From Bemisia tabaci (Eukaryota; Arthropoda; Insecta; Hemiptera; Aleyrodidae): a stretch of 64,000 bases of DNA. Shown here piece after piece: positions 33,601 through 45,930 of this stretch. The notes under the pieces were generated by a model. The model was not told the origin of the DNA and did not search any database. It worked only from the letters and a program-made list of their open reading frames with translations. Within the stretch, counting starts at the first letter, position 1; every line of letters begins with the position of its first letter. The translations under genes were made by a program, and so were the position numbers. The stretch is from assembly GCF_918797505.1 (NCBI RefSeq), contig NC_092800.1:21447313-21511312 (forward strand). The letters are read 5' to 3'.

Positions 33601-36600
33601 GCCAATACATCTTTGATAGCTTGGTGAAATCTCTGAAAAACATATTACATTCAAAATTATTAAGTATGTACCTATTTAAGCCTTGATGAAAAAACTGGAA
33701 ATGGTGTAGCTTCTCATGAGCTGACACTGACAAAGTATGGAAAATTTTCCAGTCATGGAGGGTATCCAGCTGTTACAGGTTTCAACAAAAAATTAAATGT
33801 TGATACGGAAAAAGGCATTGGGTGGGACTTAAATAAGCAACAATGAAAGGCTGAAGATAGAAACTCTTTCTTTCTCTAAAAGTACACTCCAAACTTACTG
33901 ACGCTCATTTTTGAAAGTTGTTTTTCCTTTGAGAAATTGAAATTTGAGTTAGATTTGTTTCAGAAACTGTTATCTTGATTGTTGCCAGTTTCAGTGTTAG
34001 CGTCTTGTTGTTTAAGAGTTTTAGCATTGGGAACTTTTCATATAACCCTAATATAAACCCGAAAGTGCAATCTAGGACCTTCAAAACTGTCCAGCATAAA
34101 AGCGTGTGCATTTGGGGAGGTTTCACTGTGCTTATAAAGGCAGGAGTTCAGAAACTTCCAGACGATACGAATGGGCCGGTAAAGGGAAAAGGGGAACTCC
34201 TGCGAAAACAGGGGAAAACGAGGTGACCCTATAAGATTTATTAAAAATATACATTTTTGCAGCATTTTAGTAGTGAAAAAGTCCTATTATTGGGGTGAAA
34301 AGGGTTTGGTTTTATTTCGTAATTTCTTGCCATTAAGGAAGCTGATTGAATTTTGAGGGAGGCTTGGAACCTTTTATGCCTCTGTACACAGGATCATGGT
34401 TTGATTAACTAAGAGAGGCTTTTCATTTGAGGAAATCTTGACATTTAAAGATGTAGAATCTGACCTGTCAATAGACTTATTTTTTGATAGATAGACAGAC
34501 TCTGAAGATTCAAAGTTGACTTACCGGGAGCAATGTTAGGTCCATGGTGAGTAAAAACGACACGAAAGCTTTTGCTTCTTTAATTGTCATGATATCCTTG
34601 CACTGAGTGATGTTGATGAATTTACCCACAAGAGGCTCGCACGCTTTGCTTGTTATCTGCAGCCTTGCTATCACTCGCTCAAGAGAGTGCAGTATTTTGA
34701 CAAATTTTTTCTGATAAATGGAAAAATACACAAATGCTTTAAATTCAGCGCATGATAACCAACCTACCTTAAGATAGTTCTGTGAAAAGATGCTTTGGAT
34801 GGAGATAATTGCATAGATTTTTTTGTATGGAGAAATTATGAGAGGGTGTTTGAAGGGTTCTGTTTTTTTCCCCCCCGCTTAATTATATTAAAAATAAAAT
34901 TGACAGGAAGAAGAAAAATTTATGTTATGCGCACGGATGAAAGAGGGGGTGGATGTCTTTTTCTTACAGCCTGAATTGAATTTTGAACCAATTTTTACTG
35001 GATGGAAAACATCATTCGTACAGGAGTTTTGAAAGTATGAAATAAATAATGTAAAGTCAAAAATGCATCGCTGATTTGGGGTTCACATTCAATGAATATA
35101 TAAATTATAATAGGATTCATAATTGTCAGAGTTGCAAGACTCAATTTTATGGATTTTCATAAATATGAAATCAAAAAGGCAGGAGAGGTTAAAAGAAGAA
35201 AAGAAAGAATAAAATAATTTCTGATAGCATGACACATGAAGCATCAAAGGACTAAGTATTAGGTACCACCACAAATTCATTACGAAGCTCCAAATGTGTA
35301 TTGGAAGCTACGAGTTGTATTGAAAAACGAGACAATTATAGAAAAATAGAGGCTGAATAAGATAAAAAAGTGATAACTTACACAGCATTGTGATTTTGCT
35401 GGCAACTTCAGAATGAGGTCTATCACACAATTCATTGTTAAGAAAAATACTTGATCAGAAAACTCGCAATTTTTAACCAACAACAGAGAGCAGACTTCTG
35501 CAATGCTTTGTTTAAGCTGAAAAAAAACACAAAAAAACGTTAATTTAAATAGGTGTCTATCAAGCTGCTTGTCGACCTGAAAAATGTGCAAGAAATTGAT
35601 ATGTAATTATCTGGCATATATCCCTCCTGGAAAAAAATTTGGAGGTGAACTCTTCAGATCCTCAACTTTCAACTTCCCTTTGACAGCACTCTTAATTGGG
35701 AATGCAGAAAGTCCTTAGCCTCCTTATTTTAAAAAAACCTTTTTTCTCAGTAAGTGCACCATAATGACTTTTTATTACAGTTTACTTGCAAATGAAAAAA
35801 AAAAAAACACTAAGAAGTGGCCCGAACTGTACATAACAAGATAGAGAAATGATGCTGGTGGACCCAGCACCATTTCGCAGGGAAAACAAAGCCAAGTTCC
35901 AAAAATTTACCTGGAAATTATCCTGATTATCACTGCAGACACCACGAAAAAAATGCACACAATTTTCATCTCAATTTGATAAAAAATACGCTACTATTAT
36001 ACTAACACAAGCTGGCTTCCCATTTGGAAAGTCCATATTGAGGTCCTTTCACTTACACAAGTGATTAATTGAGCTGAGATTTTCTAGGAATGTAATAAAT
36101 TGAACCATGCAGAGAAATTACACATTCCAGCAGTTCATTGTGAAAATACCATACGTCAGTATGTATACTCTCACAGAAATTTCGTAAATTGTCCTAACTT
36201 CCATACCACCTTTCAAGAATTCGTACTTTTTAAATGAAGATAAGAATTATACTGTTTATTCTGTGTGGTGAAATCACCGACAAAAGTCCCGCCCAAATTA
36301 ACTAAAAAAAGAAATCTTAAGACTGTGATTACTTACATCTGAATCCAAATCCAACTTCAGAAGAAGGCCGAGCAAAGTCGCTACATGAGAGATAGACTCT
36401 TTGATTGGCTCATCAGCTGGTAGATTCTCAATGATGCACACAGCTAACTGAGAAACTGCTTTCAACCACTTCAGAGCAACTTCATTTTTCAGGTTCTCGA
36501 AGATGAGTTCGGCTGCAGCTTTGACGGTTTCTGAGAGATTCTCAAAAATAGTGTCGATTTCTTCTCCACTTAGAACTTCCAGAGCATCCTATAATAGTGA

Positions 36601-38538
36601 GGAAGTATGATTGCACATTGACAGGGGAGAAAAATAAAATTAAAATAGAAAATATTTATTTAAATGCAAAAACTGACTATGTATTTTCGAAAACTTTATT
36701 TTCTTCAGGAATATTGAAAGTCTCAACAAGACTTCAGTAATAAGTGATTAAGAGCATTGTTACTTAATTTATGACTGCTTAGGTCGATAAACTATTTCTT
36801 TAGGTCGTCAAATTTTTTATTTAGAGGCTTTGAATATCATACAGATGGTGTCAGTTGATATACAATTTATTTCAAATTGTGACACTGCAGATAATTCTAC
36901 AAATTTTAAAATTTTATTTCTTAGCGGGAAAACCAAAGTTCTCGATTCCGTAACATTTTTATTCATTTATTTTTCTTTTAATGTGATTTTTTTCTTGAAA
37001 GGAAATCTCAAACATGGCACGAGACCAATACTTACATCCTTTTGCAAAATGACTTTCACACTCAGTGGGATATCTTCAAATCCCAAAAGTTCAGCTAGGA
37101 AATCATAATTTTTACATTTTTTGAGCTTCTTCTTGCGTTTCGGATTGGGACTTTTCTTTCTGTTAGGCTTGCGCTTTCCTGACTTGGCTCCCTTCTGCGT
37201 TGCTTTACTGGACTCCTCAGGCAGCTGGCTGGGACCTGGTTGGATATCTTGCATGTTTTGAATATCTTCACCGCAGTCCTCTTCAGGATCTTCATTGTGC
37301 ACTGGCTCCTCATTTGCTAAAATGACAGCTTCTTTAAGGGCTTTCGGACTGTCGCTCATCTGATTGGCTCCTTCTGTATTCTTTGCATTAGATGGACTGC
37401 CAGAATTTTGCTTCAGAGCTTTGCGTTTACCTAATCTTGATCTGATTTTACCCTGCTTCGGTGTTGAGTTTGAGCCTGAGTCTACAATTGGAGCATTCTT
37501 ATTTTTTAATATTTTACGTGGCTCCTTAGAAACTGCTGGTTCTTTATTTGCAATTCCCTGATTTTCCAAATCACTGGTATCCAACTTTGAATTACTTTCA
37601 ACACTTCCAGTTTGCTCAAGGTCTTCATTTGCCTCAGCCGCGACTACTTTCGGTATTTCTGACTCATTAATATGATTCCTGTCTTCCGAACTGTTCGATT
37701 TAGATAAGCTTCTAGATTTTCGCTTTGGGGCTCTGCGTCTCCGCGATTCGGATTCAACTTCTATTTCTTTAGAGTTTTCATTATCAGCAGCTCTTCTCCG
37801 TGATGCTTTACGCGAATTTTCAGAAATTTCTGACTCTTCATTAATAATTTTCTGATTTTCTAAATCACTGGTGTCTAGATTTTCATTTTCCTCATGCTCC
37901 TTTGCTGTTGACTCTGTTTCTTTCAGTACATCGGACTCATTGATAATGAGATCTGATTCTTCAAAACTGTTCGACTCAGATGAGCTTCTAGATTTCCGCT
38001 TCGGAGCTCTTCGTCTCCCCGATTTTAACTCGACTTCTTTCTCCTTAGGAGTGGAGTTGGAGTTTCCTTTGAGAGCAGACTTCCGTAAATTACTCGATTT
38101 TTTGGAAACTGCTGGTTCTTTGCTTGTAATTTTCTGATTTCCTCCATTACTGGTATCTTCTACAGAGCTGTTCTCAAGGTTTCCATTCAGAATTCGCTTC
38201 TCTTTTGATCCAGACATTGTTTCCTTGCGCGCAGCAGGGCTGCAAATACTTTGCATGGATTCATCAGTATTTTTCGATACATTGGGGCTGCTAGATTTCT
38301 GCTTGGAAGCCCTTCGTTTTCCCAAATTTGATGTACCTCCCTCCACCTTGGATGGTGAATCTAGGCTATTGGCTCGACTTATTACAGAATCATTTCTTGA
38401 TACATCCAAAGAATCATCAAGATTTTTTGACTTCTTGTCGACAATTTTCTTATTTTGCCCATCTATTGTCTTAGGAAGACTACTTCTCAACTGTCTCCCT
38501 GGTGTAGCATTAGAGTTACTTTGACGCTTCCTGGCCAT
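19663..38538 (-). CDS. NCAPG2: Condensin-2 complex subunit G2, 19 exons
   Basis: Exons (high to low): 38538-37036, 36588-36337, 35516-35382, 34710-34525, 33632-33507, 32468-32277, 31073-30900, 30222-29887, 29577-29205, 28324-28032, 26844-26590, 25928-25746, 24699-24494, 24053-23896, 23018-22825, 22236-22087, 21563-21396, 20536-20340, 19729-19663. All join in phase at GT/AG sites and give about 1715 residues. Family-specific stretches are SSDVRCAVYRGFSSLIDN, DKVRLSFIRMLQKVK..QYWKI, IQLNPAAGRKLIQYSSKL, CIVSTLCSWNRGLDIIELV and ITTLYTPLLWRYL. The product is a HEAT-repeat subunit of condensin II, a nuclear complex that compacts chromosomes early in mitosis. Vertebrate NCAPG2 is about 1140 residues. 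The excess is mostly the first ~470 residues, a Ser/Lys/Glu-rich repeat region in exon 1. The last exon is inferred: exon 18 ends GAACT|GTAAGT, which without splicing reads a TAA stop at once. A small 5' UTR intron (38560-38638) is possible. Confidence 0.9.
20595..20745 (-). pseudogene. Probable nuclear mitochondrial fragment (ND2-like)
   Basis: On the - strand a short stretch reads ILGLIVKIGIFPFHFWF, which closely matches the core of NADH dehydrogenase subunit 2. It is followed by FGS, then TGA (Trp in mitochondrial code), GTA ATA AGA GAA. Use of TGA and AGA as sense codons fits the invertebrate mitochondrial code. The fragment is about 150 bp, lies in the intron between NCAPG2 exons 17 and 18, and is AT-rich. 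Its exact edges are unclear. Confidence 0.55.
26225..26372. mobile_element. Small MITE, TTAGGAACTA family, copy 1
   Basis: The ends TTTTAATCGGACTTCATTTT and GAAGTCCAATCAAGG are inverted, and an inner block GGAACTA is mirrored by TAGTTCC. A related copy lies at 45790-45930. It sits in the intron between NCAPG2 exons 11 and 12. Confidence 0.45.
27239..27807. mobile_element. hAT-type non-autonomous element rich in TATCGATAC
   Basis: A perfect 8-bp target duplication ATACTAAC is present at 27231-27238 and 27808-27815. The ends TAGGGTTGTTGATA and, inverted, TAGGGATGTCGATT match the TAGGG-type termini of hAT elements. Both subterminal regions contain many overlapping TATCGATAC/AGTATCGATA units, more than ten in total, around a unique core. 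It lies in the intron between NCAPG2 exons 10 and 11. Confidence 0.85.
28516..28758. mobile_element. piggyBac-type MITE (243 bp)
   Basis: TTAA duplications at 28512-28515 and 28759-28762 flank the inverted ends CCCTTTCCGGTCC and GGACCGGAAAGGG. Two internal TATATCCGACATYGGACC units near the right end are arranged in tandem. TTAA targets and CCC-starting ends are piggyBac features. It lies in an NCAPG2 intron. Confidence 0.8.
30641..30672. repeat. Poly(T) tract
   Basis: About 30 consecutive T residues in the intron between NCAPG2 exons 7 and 8. It is a simple low-complexity tract. Confidence 0.85.
31337..31560. repeat. Diverged copy of the GGTGTAAGTCGGCAATCACA MITE family
   Basis: The segments GAAGGAGAACAAGTTAACAT, CATTCCTTGAAATTTTACAG and GACAGAAAGTCTGCAA parallel the interior of the elements at 16147-16380 and 60235-60482, in the same order. 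Ends are too diverged to define a target duplication. Confidence 0.5.
31755..32056. mobile_element. hAT-type MITE, CAGTGTTCTGCCTTCCC ends
   Basis: The left end CAGTGTTCTGCCTTCCC is mirrored at the right by GGGGAAGGCAGAACACCG. The 8-bp flanks CTTGTTAT (31747-31754) and CTTATTAT (32057-32064) match at seven of eight bases, as expected for an older hAT insertion. GGCGCC/CTCCTAAAA units recur inside. It lies in the intron between NCAPG2 exons 6 and 7. Confidence 0.7.
32790..32990. repeat. Degenerate AAATTCTYGCTAAAAATCC minisatellite
   Basis: Units close to AAATTCTTGCTAAAAATCC recur about ten times with variable spacing. No coding potential is seen. It is intronic within NCAPG2. Confidence 0.5.
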
Positions 38539-39323
38539 GGCACAAGCATAGGACTGTCAGCAGATTCTTTCAGAGCTAAACTGTCTTCAGAATGAAGAGG
38601 CTCCCTTCAGATAAAGAATTGACATACAAAAAACTTACAGTCTTATATTGCATGGTGGATGCAAAGGAATTGACAACAGAAAATCAGGACATCAGAGAAG
38701 CAGAGAGAGCCACAGCTGTCGATGACAATTTTTCATTTTAAATGTACCTTCCTGTGTTTGTCAAGTTAAAATGACCTTAAAATATATAAAAAAGCGGGTG
38801 CAGAAGTTAGTCGACTTTCATCATCACCGAATTAATGCTGACTTATGCATTGATTGAATAGGGAGATCAGGAAGCAACGCGCACTCATATGACACACTTC
38901 AGAACATCTTCAACAAATGATAAACATGAAACAGTTGCTGGATTTTCGAATCATCGGCACATTCAGAAGGCAGTCACAAACCAAAATTAGTAAATAAATC
39001 AGTATAATGAATAAAAATTAGAATTTGTAACACAAAAATAACAATCATAACTTTCCTTTTTGTAATGGAGATAAAACATAGATAAAAAGGCGCCAATTTA
39101 AAAAATAAACCGACCTCCACCGTTGCGACCCAACGGAAACACATCATTCAGCTGACGCAACATTGTTTACTAAACAGCTTTGACGTTTTTTGCAGTCGGA
39201 AAGCCGGGATTTTATCTTCTTTTTTCTTTCACCACTTGACTTTGCCACTATAATTGAGAATGTTTTGTGGAGAATAATGTTCAGTGTTCATGAAAGTATA
39301 CAAGAACTTTTATTTGATTTCTA
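38539..39323. promoter_or_regulatory. Shared bidirectional promoter region of NCAPG2 and PIGU
   Basis: The NCAPG2 start codon (38538, - strand) and PIGU start codon (39324, + strand) lie head to head 785 bases apart with no other gene between. No TATA box is evident at the expected places. A donor-like ACT|GTAAGT on the - strand near 38638 and an acceptor-like CTGACAG just upstream of the NCAPG2 ATG suggest a short 5' UTR intron. Confidence 0.5.
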
Positions 39324-42300
39324 ATGGATCGAGTGATTATACTAGAATGTGTCTTGGCGAGCTTGCTGAGGTTCTGGTTGAGCCATTCCGAATATAAACA
39401 AATAATTGCTGATAGAGTTGAAGTCTCAACTCCTGTAAATTCTTGGAAAAGAGGTAAATTCTCCCATGTCTTTTTTGTTCCACTCTTTATTTGAAATTCA
39501 TTGGATAAATGTCATGTAACAATGACATGGCAGAGAGCGGCAGGGCCACAGACCCGCCCGCTACACTGACATTTAAGATTTAATACTCATATACCGTCAC
39601 CAGAAACTCACAAAAAGCACTGCTGCGTGAACATCCAAGAGGCTCACCAGTGAGAACCACCTGCTTTGCCTACTGTAAGAATTGATTTCTCAGGGACTGA
39701 ATACATCTTGATTAGTAAAGGTCCCACCTTGTAGCTCTGTCTTTTAGAAGCTCCTACCTGAAACTCACCTGTTGTCCTTTGTTGAAAACGAACATCAGGG
39801 AGCCATCTCTTATGAAAGATGACATCACTTCCCATCGCAAAATTGTCCGCTCCCTTCCAGATCAAATAAGGTTTGCCGAAGTACAAATATCTCTGAGAAA
39901 ATAGCTTCTTGTTCCTCCCGCAAGTTGGTGCGAGAACTTTGTCACAGTGGAAAGTAATGCTGCAGCAACATTTTTGCAATTTATTCAAGGCTTTTGTTGA
40001 GTGGGTCAGTAGGTTTTTTCATTTGAAAAAAGTTGGACATCATAAGAGCTGAGCTACTCCTATCTAAAAACTAAATAAATATCTGTGTTTTTTTTCTTTT
40101 CAGTTTTGGAGGGATCTGTGCTGTATGATGAGGGCATTGATCCGTACAAAGGAGACATTTTTCATGAAACACCGTTCATCTTGGTTGTCTCCAATTGGCT
40201 TATGCATAACTTTTCACCGACATTGATTTGTTTGATTTTCATAGCCTGTGATATTTTAACTGCTGTCTTACTTTACAAGACAGCAGCCTTGTTCATGAAT
40301 GAACTAGTGAGTATTTTCTTTTATTTTGATACTTAAAATATTCATCTGCCTATTTATTTAGAGATGAATACAGACAAATTTTACATAGCATTAAAATCCA
40401 TACCAAATTCTGAAAACAAATAAATAAATAAAAAAAATGGATTGGAGAGGGACAAAAGATTAGCTGCTTCAGTTTAGCATTGAAAGTAATTACAGAAATG
40501 CAGATGACAGATCCCCTGTCTTACTTAAAAAATGCATAAACTCATTTGACCCAGACTCTAGTAGCCTCTCCAGGGGTCGATGATTTTCCCTGTTTTCTAC
40601 AATTGCAAGCCGAAAATGTGCTTTCACAAAAAGGGATGCCTTTTTTTCTTTCTTTTTTTTTGTCGTCAGGATTTTTAGTGAACTGATGGGAATAACATTT
40701 TAAAATGGTAGTAAGAAGGGCTTAATCAATGCTTATTTTATCATTTCTATGCCTGACGTTGCTAGAAAAAGAAAAAAATCCGAGGGCTTTCCACAATTTT
40801 GGCATGAGCTTGGCTCCAGGGATACTATCAAGCCCTGGGCCTCTCTTTGGTTTTAAAGAGGGGCAACTCATAATATTATTTGCAATTGACTTATTTTTTT
40901 GGGATTGAAAATACTTTTCATGGGTGCCCAGTCTTTTGTAGAACAATCACTAGAAAAAGCAGAACCAGTATGAAAGTTTAAACAGCTTGCATCAATTTCA
41001 ACGAAATGATTAGAAGCAGTAGGGCTGTCTGATGCTAAACCAGGCTCTCCCCAACAAACTCTTGAGCATACTTCCTTTTCTTATTTACATCTTCAAGAAA
41101 ATGCTTCCTACCCCTCCCTCTCATATAATCTTTTATACAAATGGCTGGAATTAAATATTTTAGATTTTAGTGGTTTCTTTGATTAACCATAGTTTTTAAG
41201 AAATTCTCTACTTTTCCTTTCCAGTTTTTAAAGCAAGAAAAAGAGAAGGGTGGATATGCGCCTGGCACAGAAGATCTCCATGTAACCAAAGATGACATCA
41301 AAACACCACCTATTTATGTTTTGTCTGCATTTCTATTCAATCCTTACATTATTTGCCCATGTGTGGCTCAAAGCACAACTGTATTTGCAAACTTCTTACT
41401 TGCGGCAACATTGTATTTTATGGCTGCACGTAAGTATCATTTCTTCATATAGTATATCATTTTTTTTCTTTTTTTTGGTTTCCAGCATTCTTAGATTGAT
41501 TTAGTGGCTACTTTATTCATGTGATATTTGACACATCAATTTGTGATTTATTTCATGATTGATTTGGAATGGTTCAAACCCAAACAATAGAACACGAAAA
41601 ATATCTACAACATGGCATTCTGAAATGTGCATTTTTTTCACTTTAGCTGTCGATATGTATCATCATATCAGTACCTCAGAGCCAAAAAGCACCTAACTCC
41701 ATTTTAGTCTTTTCAAGATATTAGGGGAAAACTGCATTTCGGCCCCATTGATTCTAATGTAAACAGCAATTTTTGAAACTCCATATCTCATCACCGGTGT
41801 AAGATAGGGCTACCAAATTTGCCTCATACAGCATACACGGAACTGTTAATGGAGATTTTAAAAACGCCACGAACTTGATTTTTCCAAAAGAGTGATGTAG
41901 GTTCCTTTTGGCTCTGGGGTACATACTGATATGAATATTGACTGTCCATGATTGATTGTATGAAAAAAGTTTAATTACAGTTTTACGAGTTAAAACACAC
42001 ATGGAGAGAAAATATGTTCAAAGGACCGATATGGTAAGGATTGCTTTCTAAAAATTCTAGGTACTTTTTTCTGGAGAATTCTTAATGATGCCTGATTGCG
42101 CCATCATAGTTTATTGATTAATAAATTAAGATAAAAAGGAATACACTTCTGTAGAACCTAACATGCCTAACATACACAGTTGAACATTCTTGTAATTCTC
42201 TCCTTTAATTCTAATTCATCAATATGTGTAACTCAGTAACTGTAATAATGAATGTGATTTGTTTCAGGACAACGAATTCTATGCTGTCTTTGTCTGAGTG

Positions 42301-45054
42301 CTGCCACCGTTCAGTCTATCTATCCAATTAGTCTAATAGCTCCAATATACTTATATTTTTACAAACCTGGGCAAGCTATCAAAACGTTCCTTATTTTAGT
42401 CTCCTATGTTTTATTATTCATAGCAATCTTTCTCTTTGCTTTCGCTCAGCTTGATGGTGGCAGTTGGAACTACTTAAATAGCGTCTATGGTTTTGTGTAA
42501 GTAATCTCAAGCTATTTTTCTTAGAGTGTGTGATATTTTGAATACCAATTTACAAGATTTATCTCGCAACAACATTACTATGTAACTGTATTTCCTGTGA
42601 GCTCAGGGTCCAGAACAGGTATGTTATTTTCGCTGTTCTGGCATACCTGCATTAAAAGTTGATCTTGTTGTATGAGTTAATTTTGATTAATATTGTATTT
42701 CTCCAGCTTTTACGAAATTTTGCCTTTTCTTCCCAATATACTTGGCTGAAATGATGCCCCTTATTCTGAGAAAAATAATTTGAAAAAAAAAATAAAATAA
42801 AATAAAATAATGAAAATTTGCCAACAGGAAAAATATGTTCTCCTCCGTTTAGATTTCATCATTTAGCTGTGTTAACATTTATTTAAGAACATTCATTCTG
42901 TGATTTATGTCATCAAAAATGAAAATTTTATAGACTACTACAAATGCCAACAAAATAAACTGAAGTGCAGCCAACAGTTTTTTGGCAGTAAAATCAATCT
43001 CATATTTTTATCGACTTGAGACATTGTTCAGGTGATATGTTTTCAATTTTGTAGAGTCTGTCACTCAATAATGACCTGTTGCTAAAACATGTGCATTCAT
43101 GGTGAATGCACCTGTGCATCTTCCATGTGAAGCTACAAAGTGAAAACAAAACAAAGGAAACCCTATTAAAACTATAAAATCAAGACTAGAGAATGTTGAC
43201 GGATTATAATTTAAAAGAATAAGGTTGTGTTAAAAAACTCAATTTACGTCAACGAAATAAGTTTTTATTCGTTATTTCATTGAGGTAAATTGAGTCTTTT
43301 TATACAACCTTTTTTCTTTTTAGGTAAATCCCTATTTTTTTTTTATTTTTAATACTTCTGTTAAAAGATTTAATTAATGTTGAGTGTTTCTCTTTTTTCC
43401 CCAGATTAACTGTACCTGATCTAAGGCCAAACGTTGGGTTATTTTGGTATTTCTTTACTGAAATGTTTGAGCATTTTAGGCCTCTGTTTGTATGTGCGTT
43501 TCAAATTAACGCCCTCTTCTTGTACGTTGTACCACTCAGTTTTAGACTTCATGAGGAGCCTATGCTCCTTGCTACGAGTCTTACAGCATTGTCTGCAATT
43601 TTCAAGTCATACCCTAGTGTAGGCGATGTTGGATTTTATCTCTCCTTGTTGCCAATGTGGAAACACTTGTTTCATTGTAAGTCTCTCGTTTTCAATCATT
43701 CTACTGCAAATGAGGAGGCACTGAAATTATTGCACTTTGTGTCTCCTCAGTTTCTATGTTTAATTTTGTGGTTTGGAATGTGTTTTGGGCACAATGAGAA
43801 TTTTTGTCAAACTTCATTTCTAAGAATATTGGGGCTAAAAAATAGACATTTGAGCTGAGTGTGTGCATGTTTTCAAATGAACATGAGCATCATTCTTCTA
43901 GAAGAAACTCAAATCATTGCATATCTTTGACCAGGTCTGCTGTATGGGCTCTGGAACGAAGAGGAGGAAGAAGTTGAATCAATTTTTGGTTCTCAGGGGG
44001 GCTATGCTTTAGCATCTAAGTAATATTAACATACATTCTCAAACATGTAATAGAATGTCCTCTGAAATTCTCACAAAGTTATATTGCGCTATCATTTTCA
44101 TTTTGACATGGACCATGAGTATGACGCTGCCAGAAAATAGGGTTTTTCAAAAAAAAAATTTCCGAAAGTCAAAATCATTCATTATTGGATTAGATTTTGA
44201 ATTTCAAACACATCCATTGTCAGGTGGTAAAAATAAAATAAAAATAAAAAAATCTCTTGCCCACTATACCAACTGCACATGCGCAACTCAAATCTGCTGT
44301 TTTTCCTTGTTGCCGTATTTATTTACAAATGTTGTGGTTTCTTTCAGATATGCAACAAGGTTTCTTCGTCCTTTGTTTCTTAATCGGAACTTCAGTATTC
44401 GGGCCCACTGTGTGGCATCTATGGATTTATGCCAGATCAGCCAATGCAAATTTTTATTTTGGGGTCACTTTGGCGTTTGCTACTTCACAGGTATGTAGCT
44501 GTCTTTGGAAGCTTTCTTCAAATAGTGCAATATTTCTTCATGAAACTGGAGACATTAACTGAGATTTTGACACTCTATTTGCAATATCCATAACTTCAAA
44601 TCCTCTCAAAGGCTGTCGATTTAATAAAAAATGACTGTGCTTTAGATAGTCTTAAAATCTGTACAGAGAATCAAGAGAAATCACTTTATTGAGACCAGGT
44701 GCTGTCGCCACTTGTTTTCTTTTCAAGCGAAGTTTCCAAAATTTGTAGTGTCTTACTTTTCTCTTGGCATTTGCTAAATATTAATTAATACATATTTTCA
44801 AAAATCAAAAAGTTTCAGATTCCAGTGTCAGTTTTTTTCCTACCCTTTTTTTTTTTTTTTTCATTTTATATTTTTGTTTTTACGTATGAAAGATAAATCA
44901 AACCTTACTGGCTCATATTCATGTATTTCATTTCTTATTTCAGATATTCCTCATCACTGACATCCTCTTTGCTTACATCAAAAGACAGTTTGCTTTGGCC
45001 CATGGATTAGAGCGAATTTTAGATGGTAAAGAAGCTAAGTTGATTCTGGATTAA
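39324..45054 (+). CDS. PIGU: GPI transamidase subunit PIG-U, seven exons
   Basis: Exons 39324-39453, 40104-40306, 41225-41429, 42268-42496, 43405-43676, 44348-44490 and 44944-45054 join in phase and give 430 residues, close to the human length of about 435. Recognisable family stretches are RVEVSTPVNSWKR, EGIDPYKGDIFHETPFI, FLFNPYIICPCVAQST, QSIYPISLIAP, PDLRPNVGLFWYFFTEMFEH, FKSYPSVGDVGFYLSLLP and WHLWIYARSANANFYFGVTL. The protein is multi-pass and hydrophobic throughout, as expected. PIG-U is a subunit of the ER-membrane GPI transamidase, which transfers preassembled GPI anchors to proteins and recognises the GPI lipid. No frame break or missing block is seen. The start ATG is followed by MDRVIILECVLASLLRFW, the first membrane segment. 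Confidence 0.95.
43219..43311. repeat. Short foldback palindrome in a PIGU intron
   Basis: AAGGTTGTGTTAAAAAACTC followed by AATTTACGTCAA is mirrored by TTGAGGTAAATTGAGT and ACAACCTT, leaving a loop of about 20 bases. The size and structure fit a tiny MITE. No target duplication is confirmed. Confidence 0.6.
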
Positions 45055-45181
45055 ATTTAAGTGATTTTACGAACAAAATTCTTCTGTTGCATTTTTCTTT
45101 TTTATGAGTGTAAATTGTTTTTTCGTCCATTACCATTAATTCTGCTTAATTTTTCCCTGTTTTGTACTCACGACTTTTGTG

Positions 45182-45187
45182 ATTAAA
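45182..45187 (+). terminator. Candidate poly(A) signal of PIGU
   Basis: ATTAAA lies about 128 bases after the PIGU stop codon. A canonical AATAAA appears only at 45497. Confidence 0.35.
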
Positions 45188-45496
45188 GAAAATTAAAATA
45201 ATATACTTTTTTTCTTCCTCTTGTATAAGTTCACTTGGTAAGGTATTCAAAAGTACCCATTTGAATTTTGTTTAACTTTCATTTATTTAACTTTCTTTCT
45301 TTCAAAACTGCTTTGAAGCCCTGGAGAAATCATTAGATCTAATTAGTACTATCGCTTGAAACACTGGAACCCGCAATTCCCAGGATATCTTTAAAATTCC
45401 TTTATTTACCTACTTGGCAAATTTTACGATTCATACTGCAAATGAAAATGCAGGTTCTTTTCCAGGGGATGGAAAAGCAAAAGAATCATTGTAAAA

Positions 45497-45510
45497 AATA
45501 AAAATTTATT
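45497..45510. terminator. Back-to-back poly(A) hexamers between convergent genes
   Basis: AATAAA at 45497-45502 on the + strand is followed two bases later by TTTATT at 45505-45510, which is AATAAA on the - strand. PIGU and the TYSND1-like gene converge here, so the pair could serve either transcript. A nearer - strand ATTAAA lies at 46212-46217. Confidence 0.3.
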
Positions 45511-45789
45511 CTGTGTAAAAGATGAAACAAAGCCCAACGTCAAGAGTAAACATTTTAACAAATCAACACAACAATGTTAAAACAAGAGGGTTGAACAATC
45601 TTAAAAATAAATTATCACAATAAATAGGCTGAGATTGCTTTCCACATCTTCCATTAAATCTTCTCCAAAGAGAACAATCACATGTAAAATCAGTGAAGAT
45701 AACAACAACAACAAGTACAACTCAACACTACAGATACAACTCAAGTACATTATTAAGTTGCTTGAATTCGTGGAGTATCAAATTAATAA

Positions 45790-45930
45790 TTTGACTACAT
45801 TTTGCAATTAGTAACTAAAATTTCTGGCTCAGTTAAGAAGCAACGTACGTATCATAAGTTTCCCAAGGTACATAAGTGTTCTCACAGATGAGCCAGAAAT
45901 TGTAGTTCCTAATTTCAAGATCTAATCTAT
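45790..45930. mobile_element. Small MITE, TTAGGAACTA family, copy 2
   Basis: TTGCAATTAGTAACTAAAAT plus TTCTGGCTCA is mirrored by TGAGCCAGAAATTGTAGTTC. The same blocks occur at 26225-26372. It lies between the convergent ends of PIGU and the TYSND1-like gene. Confidence 0.45.

Noticed and set aside
37364..38524. Several + strand open frames across NCAPG2 exon 1
   Set aside because: They mirror the ~290-bp coding repeats of the - strand exon and have no independent support.
41754..42002. A - strand open frame in a PIGU intron
   Set aside because: No similarity recognised; intronic and antisense, likely chance.
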